Part shown: positions 34,573 through 44,167 of the stretch, one piece after another
Numbering within the stretch: position 1 is the first letter of the stretch
How the letters are laid out: every line of letters starts with the position of its first letter
Source of the DNA: Shewanella sp. CG12_big_fil_rev_8_21_14_0_65_47_15
GTDB lineage: Bacteria > Pseudomonadota > Gammaproteobacteria > Enterobacterales > Shewanellaceae
Length of the DNA: 64,000 bases
Assembly (NCBI RefSeq): GCF_002783505.1
Contig: NZ_PFGL01000067.1
Location: 46,532-110,531, forward strand
Reading direction: 5' to 3'
Made by a program: the position numbers and the translations under genes
Notes under the pieces: generated by a model
Told to the model about the DNA's origin: nothing
The model's input: only the letters and a program-made list of their open reading frames with translations
The model's database searches: none

Positions 34573-35505
34573 TCATTCGACATCCTTAAAATATTCAGCC
34601 AATGGCACCATGAGACTCAAAGGGATTAACGGCGCGGCTTTTGTGGCACTCGATGCATGATAAAAGGGGGTCAGCTTGCTGATTAACGCATTGAAACACT
34701 TGAGTGCCGCCAAGGCATCGGCGGCGGCATAATGGATTTGAGCATCAGATAAAGGCACCTGCTGCCAATTCGATAGGGTGAGTTTCTGAGATTTGTCGAT
34801 ACGAACACCCAAAAGCGCCGCAACTAACTGGCGCGTCCCCATCTCCTTATCGGCCCCAAGTTGTGCCAGTGCCCAGTTTAAATCTAATGTTGAGGCCACA
34901 TGAATATCCCATTGCCGCTTAAGCGCCCGCATATCACCGCGTAAGCCGACTCCGACTTTGAGTATGCTTTCATCTTCTAACAAGGTTTTTACCTGCGCAA
35001 ATTGCTCACCTAGAATGGCATGTTGAAATAGATAGCAAGCGTCCGCCGTAGCGATTTGGATAAGGCTCAAGGGATGATGCACACCGCGCTCAAAGCTAGC
35101 ACGGGTTTCAGTATCAAAACCTAAGACTCGCTCAGTCTGTAATCGCGCCAAAACAGAATATAATTCAGATGGTTGAACCACCTCGATGTGAAGCGGTTGC
35201 AATTCAAAGGCTGTCAATGCCGCCAGTTCAGTCTCATCGGTACGGGTCGCTAAGGCAATCCGCTGTTGTAACCACAAATACGCCAACTGACGCTGCGCTG
35301 GCTGCAGAGTCTTAGTCTTGCAAGTGCTTTCAACATCGGCTACGACCACATCTTCCACTTGTAGCTCGGTCACGGCATTGAGGTTATCGAGATAAGCCGT
35401 ACCCGCAGCATCCATTGCCGCGATCAGTCAGTTGGCATCTGTTCCCAACTCTTTGCGTAACCAAGCCAACTTACTCGGGGAGATACAGTACTTCATTAAC
35501 TTCAT
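34573..35505 (-). CDS. RNase D-like 3'-5' exonuclease; the frame from 35505 contains an in-frame TGA at 35428-35430, leaving 34573-35415 as the intact ORF
   Basis: VLGFDTETRASFERGVHHPLSLIQIATADACYLF (DEDD exo I), HYAAADALAALKCF (exo III). Confidence 0.8.
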
Positions 35506-35551
35506 ATCGCCCTTCCTTGTTCAGTCAATCCTCGATTGTCGATATGTCCGG

Positions 35552-36478
35552 CTAACTGCGCAGTTTCTGTATTCCTGTCATCACGGCAAGGGCAACGGCG
35601 CCAGCAATAATGCCAAATAGGCCATTGAGCACACTGGGTGTCAGCACGGCAAGCACAGGTCCAACAAAACTCATCGCCTCAACGGCTTGTTCCGCATGGT
35701 GAATTTGCTCGCTAACTATATGCAGGCCATGGGTTAAAATCCCGCCGCCCACCATAAACATGGCCGCGGTGCCGATAATGGTTAAGCTTCTCATCAATAG
35801 GGGCGCGGCGCTTAATAGGCCAAATCCGAGTTTACGGTTAAATTGCGTTAGGGCTGATTGACCTTGGCGCTGGCTTAAATACAACCCAGCATCGTCCATC
35901 TTCACAATGGCGGCGACTAAACCATACACGCCTATGGTCATCACTATGCCGATAGCGGCTAAGGTGAGAAACTGTGTCGACAGGGATTTGTCCGCCACTA
36001 TCCCTAAGGTAATCGCAATAATTTCCGCCGATAATACAAAATCGGTGCGGATCGCCCCCTTGATTTTTTCGGCCTCAAAGGCAACCCAGTCGGTGATTTC
36101 TGGCTGCTGAATTTGGTGACTCTCATGTGGTTGATCTTTTCTATGGCGATAGCTGTGGTGCAGTTTTTCAAACCCTTCGTAACATAAAAACAGACCACCA
36201 AACATTAATAGTGGCGTCACGGCCCAGGGAATAAACGCACTGATCAACATCGCCGCTGGCACTAAAATGCATTTATTACGGAATGAACCTAAGGCCACGG
36301 CCCAAATGACGGGTAATTCACGGTCAGCATTCACCCCCGTCACTTGCTGAGCATTGAGGGCTAAATCGTCACCTAACACCCCAGCAGTCTTCTTCGCCGC
36401 CACCTTACTCATTACCGCAACATCATCCAAAATGGATGCAATATCATCGAGTAAAGTCAATAAACTTGCGCCAGCCAT
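35552..36478 (-). CDS. DUF808 family inner-membrane protein (YedI-like)
   Basis: MAGASLLTLLDDIASILDDVAVMSKVAAKKTAGVLGDDLALNAQQVTG. Confidence 0.92.
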   Translation of the reverse strand: MAGASLLTLLDDIASILDDVAVMSKVAAKKTAGVLGDDLALNAQQVTGVNADRELPVIWAVALGSFRNKCILVPAAMLISAFIPWAVTPLLMFGGLFLCYEGFEKLHHSYRHRKDQPHESHQIQQPEITDWVAFEAEKIKGAIRTDFVLSAEIIAITLGIVADKSLSTQFLTLAAIGIVMTIGVYGLVAAIVKMDDAGLYLSQRQGQSALTQFNRKLGFGLLSAAPLLMRSLTIIGTAAMFMVGGGILTHGLHIVSEQIHHAEQAVEAMSFVGPVLAVLTPSVLNGLFGIIAGAVALAVMTGIQKLRS

Positions 36479-36729
36479 GCTAAATCCCTCTACAAATCAT
36501 CTATAAACCATTCTGCTTTTGCCATAGTAACTTAGTTAGATTGAATGCGTACAGTGAAATGCTTTCCAACTTAACTACTTCAGTTGCTTAGGTTATTGGA
36601 GCCGCTGACTGATATTGACCAGCCTGCAATCTAGATCACAGCTAAGACGGAATTGCGCCACATTATTTATCGGAAAAGAGTATACTAAGCCCAGAATTTT
36701 TTACTCATTTGCCTTAACAGGATATCAAC

Positions 36730-37392
36730 ATGACTCAAGATGAAATGAAAAAAGCCGCCGGCTGGGCCGCACTTAAGTACGTTGAAAGAGACAGTATTGT
36801 CGGTGTCGGTACAGGTTCGACTGTGAATCACTTTATTGATGCACTGGCGACCATGAAAGCCGATATCGAAGGCGCCGTCTCTAGCTCTGAGGCATCAACT
36901 CAGAAAATGAAGGCGCTGGGTATTCCCGTTTATGACTTAAACAGCGTCGATCGTTTATCTGTCTATGTGGACGGTGCCGATGAAATCAACGGCCATATGG
37001 ACATGATCAAAGGCGGCGGCGCAGCACTAACCCGTGAGAAAATTGTCGCGGCTGTGGCTGAAAAGTTTGTTTGCATCGTCGACAACACTAAGCAAGTCGA
37101 CATCCTAGGGGAATTTCCACTGCCCGTTGAAGTCATTCCTATGGCGCGCTCCTATGTGGCGCGTCAACTCGTTAAGCTGGGTGGCGATCCCGTGTACCGT
37201 GAAGGCGTAGTGACAGATAACGGCAACGTGATCCTCGATGTGTACAATCTTAAGATCCTTAATCCAAAAGAATTAGAAAGTCAGATCAATGAGATAGTCG
37301 GCGTTGTCACTAACGGTCTGTTCGCTAAACGCGGCGCAGATGTGTTACTCGTTGGCACCCCTGATGGCGTGAAAACCTTTAAAGCCGAATAA
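36730..37392 (+). CDS. rpiA: Ribose-5-phosphate isomerase A
   Basis: [45 protein letters not shown]. Confidence 0.98.
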   Translation: MTQDEMKKAAGWAALKYVERDSIVGVGTGSTVNHFIDALATMKADIEGAVSSSEASTQKMKALGIPVYDLNSVDRLSVYVDGADEINGHMDMIKGGGAALTREKIVAAVAEKFVCIVDNTKQVDILGEFPLPVEVIPMARSYVARQLVKLGGDPVYREGVVTDNGNVILDVYNLKILNPKELESQINEIVGVVTNGLFAKRGADVLLVGTPDGVKTFKAE

Positions 37393-37466
37393 GTTAAGCG
37401 TTAACACTCCCATCGCAGTCACAAGGCTGCAGATGTAAAAACACGGTAAAAATACGCGATAAAAAT

Positions 37467-37500
37467 GCCAGCCACTTTATTCAAGGGCTGGCATTTTTTA
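37467..37500 (+). terminator. Terminator after rpiA
   Basis: gccagcc...ggctggcattttt. Confidence 0.75.
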
Positions 37501-37568
37501 TGGTGCAATTCTTTTGAGACTAAAGCGGACTAAAGCAGAACCAAGCGAATAAAAACAACTCGCTTGGC

Positions 37569-38801
<1,233 letters not shown>

Positions 38802-39266
38802 TTAAAAGGCGGCAGTCTAAAAATGGGAAACGGATGATATACCCAATGTCACTCGAGTGCGAGTACCGAACGCACCGCAGCACTTATTCGTCATCATCCA
38901 CGGGTTACCGATCATACCTTATTTACGCCACTAAACCTGCGCAAGAGACGCCATTTTTCCATCAATTAGGCAATTCCCCGGCTCGCTACATCGCGCTGGC
39001 CTCGATTTTTACAACATCATTTTAACTTAAGTTGAAAGATATTGGCCTGAGTGCGGGTCTCATTAACGCAACAGGAAAAAGCACAGCGCATTCGAAGGGC
39101 TCGTTTAGCCAGCGCACAAGATATTCAAGCGAATTGCTCGATAACAACTAGGCTTATTCCTGTGTTTATTAGTCAATGCTTTATAAGTCGTCGATTTATA
39201 GCAGTCGTTATCAAAGCAACCAAATCAAGATTACTCATTAGCAGTCACACTCAAAAGGAATAGATC

Positions 39267-39719
39267 ATGAATAAGAAAACACAAACTGCACTGACTGGCG
39301 CCGCACTCGCGATGGCGATGGCAAGCATGGCGGGTTATGCCAATGCCGCCGAACCTATGGCTGGTGCCGACAGTACCGATCTCGTGCATTGTTATGGTGT
39401 GAATACCTGTAAAGGCCATAACGATTGCAAAACCGCCGATAACGCCTGCGCCGGACACGCCAGCTGCAAAGGCAGTGGTTTTGTGGCTATGCCATCAAAA
39501 AGCTGTGGTGATGTCGGCGGTAAAGTCGCCGATGATTGGGTGGGCAAAATTGCTAACGCCGAGCTAGTTCACTGCTATGGCGTTAACACCTGCAAAGGCC
39601 ATAACGATTGTAAAACCGCCGACAACGCTTGTGCGGGCCACGCCAGCTGTAAAGGCAGTGGTTTTGTCGCAGCACCGGCAAAATCCTGCGGTGATATCGG
39701 CGGCAAAACAGGCGCTTAA
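39267..39719 (+). CDS. bufA2: BufA2-like bufferin-type secreted Cys-rich precursor peptide with two tandem core modules
   Basis: Signal peptide [27 protein letters not shown]; two copies of [48 protein letters not shown]; followed by DUF692 and DUF2063 genes. Confidence 0.85.
   Translation: MNKKTQTALTGAALAMAMASMAGYANAAEPMAGADSTDLVHCYGVNTCKGHNDCKTADNACAGHASCKGSGFVAMPSKSCGDVGGKVADDWVGKIANAELVHCYGVNTCKGHNDCKTADNACAGHASCKGSGFVAAPAKSCGDIGGKTGA
39381..39524 (+). repeat. Core module 1 of precursor (48 codons)
   Basis: [48 protein letters not shown]. Confidence 0.97.
39564..39707 (+). repeat. Core module 2 of precursor (48 codons)
   Basis: [48 protein letters not shown]; 45/48 aa identical to module 1. 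Confidence 0.97.
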
Positions 39720-39742
39720 ACCCCAATATGCCGATTAAAAAT

Positions 39743-39770
39743 CGTGACCAGTTTAATGCTGGTCACGTTT
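39743..39770 (+). terminator. Stem-loop between precursor gene and biosynthetic genes (possible partial terminator)
   Basis: cgtgaccag-tttaatg-ctggtcacg-ttt, perfect 9-bp stem. Confidence 0.75.
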
Positions 39771-39819
39771 ATCACCCTTTTCCCCCAGACAATAGAAAAC
39801 TTAAGGATAAGGAGTCATT

Positions 39820-40719
39820 GTGGCGCAAGATGTCATCACCCAAGCACCATTAGGTTTTGGCTTAGGTCTTAGGACGCAGCATTTCGATGCCGTGCTCAAT
39901 ACCGAGCCCGATATCGATTGGTTTGAAGTGCTCTCGGAAAATTACATGGTCGCCGGCGGTAAACCCCGCTATTACCTCAAGGAAATTGGCGAGCGTTATC
40001 CCTTAGTCATGCACGGCGTTTCCCTGTCGATTGGCAGTACCGATCCGCTCAATATGGATTACCTTAAAGCCTTAAAACAGCTCGCCAACGATGTGCAGCC
40101 CCAATGGATTTCTGACCATATCTGCTGGACCTCAATTCACGGGGTGAACAGCCACGATCTCCTGCCTCTACCCTATACCGAAGAAACCGTTAAACATGTA
40201 GCGCAACGGATTAAAACCGTCCAAGACTTTTTAGGTCGCCGCATTTTGATGGAAAACGTGTCTAGCTATTTGTCATACCAAGATTCCAGCATGGACGAAT
40301 GGGAGTTCGTTAATGCCGTTGCCGAGACCGCTGACTGTTTAATCTTGTTAGATATCAATAATATTTACGTCAGTGCCCGCAATCATAATTTCAATCCGTT
40401 GGACTACTTGAATAAAATCAATCCCAAACGGGTGCAGCAATTCCACCTCGCCGGACACAGCGACTATGGCGACTATGTGATAGACACCCACGACCATGAT
40501 GTACCGAGCAGCGTGTGGGATCTCTACCGCGCTGCACTGAAACGTTTTGGCGGCATCAGCACTATGATAGAACGCGACGCCAATATCCCCGCGTTTTCCG
40601 CCCTCGAAGCCGAACTTGCCATTGCCAGAAATATCGCCCGCGATACCTTAGGTGAGACACATCCACTCAACGCCGCCAAAGGTAGAAAGAACATGCAGGA
40701 AGGAAAGGTTATCGTATGA
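39820..40719 (+). CDS. bufB: DUF692 multinuclear non-heme iron oxidative enzyme (MNIO), BufB-like
   Basis: GFGLGLRTQHFDAVL, DWFEVLSENYMVAGG, MHGVSLSIGS, WISDHICW, MENVSSYL, LLDINNIYVSA, HLAGHSD, DTHDHDVP. Confidence 0.93.
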   Translation: MAQDVITQAPLGFGLGLRTQHFDAVLNTEPDIDWFEVLSENYMVAGGKPRYYLKEIGERYPLVMHGVSLSIGSTDPLNMDYLKALKQLANDVQPQWISDHICWTSIHGVNSHDLLPLPYTEETVKHVAQRIKTVQDFLGRRILMENVSSYLSYQDSSMDEWEFVNAVAETADCLILLDINNIYVSARNHNFNPLDYLNKINPKRVQQFHLAGHSDYGDYVIDTHDHDVPSSVWDLYRAALKRFGGISTMIERDANIPAFSALEAELAIARNIARDTLGETHPLNAAKGRKNMQEGKVIV

Positions 40720-41528
40720 GCCAACTTCAGCAACTGCAACACGCATTTATGGATTATCTGCTGGCGAGTGCGGCGGTCGATACGCCGCCCACACTTGCGC
40801 AAACCACGCAAACCTTCAAAGATAAGATTGCCGAGCAAGGCGGCATCAATGCCGATATCCGGATGCAGATTTATGCCAATGCCTATCGCATTCGTTTAAC
40901 CGAAACCCTCGAAACCGACCACGAAATGCTGGGCATCTATCTGGGTGATGAACTCTTTGAACGCATGGCCAAAGGTTATATTGCCAGTCAGCCATCGGCG
41001 TTTACCTCACTGCGCAGTTTTGCCGATGCCCTGCCCGACTATTTAACCCAAGATGCATTTTTTAGTCAGTATCCGATCATTGCCGATATTGCCCGCTTCG
41101 AGCGGAGTTTATTAAATGCCTTCGATGCTTTTGATACCGAACGCGCCACTTTTGCGCGCCTGCAAGCACTGCCTGCCGAGCAATGGCCGGGTTGTCAACT
41201 GCGCTTTCATCCCAGCGTACAGCTATTTCAATGCAACAGTAATGCAGTGGAAACTTGGCAAGCATTAAAACAGCAAGCATCACCGCCCAGTCCCGATTAT
41301 CAAGGTAAACGAGCTTGGTTACTTTGGCGCGGCGAAAGCCGATTAACTGAGTTTATTTCCCTGTCAGAATATCAACTCGCCTTGCTGCTAGGATTTATCG
41401 GCGGTGCCACCTTTGCCGAGCAATGCGAAATGATGTTGGCATTTTTTAGCGACGCGCAGGCGCCGATGCAAGTGCTGCAGGCACTGCAAGCTTGGTTTCA
41501 AATGGGGCTTATCCGCGATATCGCTTAA
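40716..41528 (+). CDS. bufC: DUF2063 putative DNA-binding/RiPP recognition partner, BufC-like
   Basis: ANAYRIRLTETLETDHEMLGIYLGDELFERMAKGYIASQPS; ATGA overlap with the DUF692 gene. Confidence 0.9.
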   Translation: MSQLQQLQHAFMDYLLASAAVDTPPTLAQTTQTFKDKIAEQGGINADIRMQIYANAYRIRLTETLETDHEMLGIYLGDELFERMAKGYIASQPSAFTSLRSFADALPDYLTQDAFFSQYPIIADIARFERSLLNAFDAFDTERATFARLQALPAEQWPGCQLRFHPSVQLFQCNSNAVETWQALKQQASPPSPDYQGKRAWLLWRGESRLTEFISLSEYQLALLLGFIGGATFAEQCEMMLAFFSDAQAPMQVLQALQAWFQMGLIRDIA

Positions 41529-41637
41529 TCTCAACGGGGTTTATGTGAGTGAACGCTAATGTGATTTAAAGTACGATCGAGTCCGCTTGAGTGAGTTTAT
41601 GTTGCTTGATTTAGCTCGCTTAACTGAAGCATAAAAC

Positions 41638-42843
41638 TTAGCTACGTAGCGCTAGCTCAACAATCACAGGCGCATGGTCAGTGCTGTAGGCATCGCGCTC
41701 ATATTCGGGTCTGACCAAGTGCCTGTCGCAGGTTTGATAATCCACCACTTGGGCTAAGCTGCGGCCATGGCTCGCATCGAACTCACTCGAAAGCAAAATA
41801 TAATCCAGCACAGAACCTTTAGGGCCATAGTAATGGGTCGCCGCTCTGTGCTCCCTATGGTAAGCGGTATTGCCCGTCAAACTGTCCCTCAAGTTCGCTT
41901 CCATAAATAACTCATAGGCATCCTTAAGCTGATACTGAGCAAACACCGCAGCTAACGCCACATCCGATAAATGCCCAAGGCCCGCGGCTTTAATGTCATT
42001 ACTGTGAAGGCTCTCACCCTGAATCGTTAGCGCATCTAAGGCGCCCATCGTCAGGCTGTCATTAAAGTCACCCATCACAATAACGGGATGTTTAGATGCT
42101 TGCCTGCGCACCAATATGCCATTGAATAATAACGCTGCTTCTGCGCCGCGCTGCATGGTGGATGCCCAGCGCCCCAAAGCTTGCTCTGTGAGTAATTGGG
42201 TTTCTGAATGCAGTTTTATGCTCGCTGCGGGCGCCGAGTTATCTAAAGCAAGGGGCTGATTTTCAAATGGCTGATGTTCAAATAGTTTAGGTTCAGATAG
42301 CTTAGGCTCGATGGCTAATCCCGCGCGTTTTGATTTAAAGTGCACCACATAGTGATCGCACAAACCTATTTGCGGCACCTCAATGGTTGCGCGCAGCACC
42401 TTACGGCTAAAGGCAAATTCACTCGATAATCCCATCGCCGCCACTAAGCGCGCATCAGGTTCGACACTGCTGATTTCTACTATGGGATAACGGGAAGCCA
42501 GTGCGACCACAGGGCTACGATAAATGTAATCACTGATAAGGGTAGGCGCATCGACGATAGCAAAATGTACTAACCCTTGCTCGCTGACGATACGTTTCAG
42601 CGGCTCAGGACTAAACACTTCTTGAAATCCGACAATATCGGGCTGACGATGGCCGAGAAACTCACTCAGCCATTGGCACTTTTTCTGCCACTGACCATGG
42701 CTATAGATGTTTTCAAAATCGTAGTAGGCCAAAGGCGGCTCAATAAAGTTAAATAGATTGATACTGGCGATCTTAATATTGCCCACCCTAGTATGGGGAA
42801 CAGTTGTCGTCATTGGCCCTAGGGCATTGATATCATATGTCAC
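41638..42843 (-). CDS. Endonuclease/exonuclease/phosphatase family protein
   Basis: KIASINLFNF, DIVGFQEVFS, VMGDFNDS, STDHAPVIVEL. Confidence 0.9.
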   Translation of the reverse strand: MTYDINALGPMTTTVPHTRVGNIKIASINLFNFIEPPLAYYDFENIYSHGQWQKKCQWLSEFLGHRQPDIVGFQEVFSPEPLKRIVSEQGLVHFAIVDAPTLISDYIYRSPVVALASRYPIVEISSVEPDARLVAAMGLSSEFAFSRKVLRATIEVPQIGLCDHYVVHFKSKRAGLAIEPKLSEPKLFEHQPFENQPLALDNSAPAASIKLHSETQLLTEQALGRWASTMQRGAEAALLFNGILVRRQASKHPVIVMGDFNDSLTMGALDALTIQGESLHSNDIKAAGLGHLSDVALAAVFAQYQLKDAYELFMEANLRDSLTGNTAYHREHRAATHYYGPKGSVLDYILLSSEFDASHGRSLAQVVDYQTCDRHLVRPEYERDAYSTDHAPVIVELALRS

Positions 42844-43058
42844 AGCTTAATACCTCCAAATCTGAATGCGGCGGTGGATGTTTATGCTCCCTATGGCTTA
42901 TCAGCAAAGCTCAGTTTAAAAAACATACCGACAACCTTTGCGTGCACAAAAACTCATCAACAGTCGTAATAAATTCACACTAACTCCAACATAACTCAAG
43001 AGCTAACTTTTATTTAAAATATAAATCCAAACAAAAACATAGGTAACGACTTGTGCGG

Positions 43059-43086
43059 TTGACTTTCACTTTTTGCCCATTAAAAT
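43059..43086 (+). promoter_or_regulatory. Putative sigma70 promoter for the OMP-like/mgtE operon
   Basis: TTGACT-16 bp-TAAAAT. Confidence 0.5.
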
Positions 43087-43110
43087 GATGGCGACTTTTA
43101 ATCATTGCGG

Positions 43111-43242
43111 AGACCCACTGTGGGCACACACATAAGCGACAGTAGACGCCCTGTCCAAAAGACAGGATTTAACGCCTAGCACTAGCCCGCAATTTTTTGC
43201 TGCTACCTGCTAAGCAGGGTAGTAGCGTGAACCATTCTTCAC
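43111..43242 (+). promoter_or_regulatory. Structured 5' leader with four consecutive hairpins
   Basis: cccac-t-gtggg; cctgtc-caaaa-gacagg; gctgctacctgc-taa-gcagggtagtagc; gtgaa-ccattc-ttcac. Confidence 0.5.
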
Positions 43243-43431
43243 TCCGCCTCCCCCAAATATCAAATACAAACCATAAAGCCTGAGCCTATGGCTGCGCTTT
43301 CGCCATTCCAGCATATTCGCTGGGGTTCAGTTATGGGTATTTTTTGCATCTCAAAGCACGTTTTTTGCCTCAGTGGACTTCGTTTTCCCTATGGATTAAC
43401 ACCTAAGGGTTTACATCTGAGGAGCCTAAAT

Positions 43432-44148
43432 ATGGCTTACATAAACAACACAGCAATTTTGCGGTCTCTATCCTGTGCAAGTATCAGCTTGTACTACAGC
43501 ATGAGTGCGGCGGCATCCCATCTCGAAGTGGATGATCCCGCCCTCGCGGATCGCTGTGAATTAGAAATGGGCTGGCAACAACCTAGATCGGATCATGCTC
43601 GCCCACAATTAAACGCGGCCACCACTTGCAGCCGCAATCAATGGGAATGGCATTTAGGATTAGTGTCTAATGCCAATAACGATATTCGTGAAGAGCAGGC
43701 TGAAGTCGGTATCAAGCTACCGCTCAACTTAAACTCCCACTCGGGTTCAGGTTCGGATTCAGAGCAGCAGGATGATTGGCACAGCGCAGTGGTGATCAAT
43801 GTGCAGAAAAACCTCGAGATAAGCAACGGGTTTGCCACCGAAGCCTTCGGCATTGTGGGCAAAACCTTAGGCGATTCCGATGTCAGCCTGTATGCCAACC
43901 TAGGTTTCACCCATGGGTTTACTCAATCGACCCAATTACTTGCGGGTATCGCGGCGGCCTATGAACTCAGTAGTCAGCATCGCCTGATAGCCGAGCTTTA
44001 TCAAAAAGAGTTGAGCGAGACTGCCTATCAGTTCGCCTATCAACACACGCCGCAACGACAGCTACAGCTCGAATTGAACCTAGGCAATGCCCTTCGTGGC
44101 AACGCGCTGCAACTTGGCGCAGACATCACCTTTTACTTTGGTCACTAG
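43432..44148 (+). CDS. Putative secreted/outer-membrane protein upstream of mgtE
   Basis: RBS gagg upstream of ATG 43432; C-terminal alternating beta-like segments ending ADITFYFGH; the supplied ORF begins earlier at 43288. Confidence 0.65.
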   Translation: MAYINNTAILRSLSCASISLYYSMSAAASHLEVDDPALADRCELEMGWQQPRSDHARPQLNAATTCSRNQWEWHLGLVSNANNDIREEQAEVGIKLPLNLNSHSGSGSDSEQQDDWHSAVVINVQKNLEISNGFATEAFGIVGKTLGDSDVSLYANLGFTHGFTQSTQLLAGIAAAYELSSQHRLIAELYQKELSETAYQFAYQHTPQRQLQLELNLGNALRGNALQLGADITFYFGH

Positions 44149-44167
44149 ATCGTTGAGAGAATGAGCT

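Noticed and set aside
39231-39458. 75-aa minus-strand ORF overlapping the bufferin precursor
   Set aside because: Antisense to a clearly better coding frame with signal peptide and repeats.
39381-39707. Precursor repeats considered as a CRISPR-like or simple DNA repeat
   Set aside because: Repeats are in-frame codon modules with mostly synonymous differences, so selection is on protein, not DNA.
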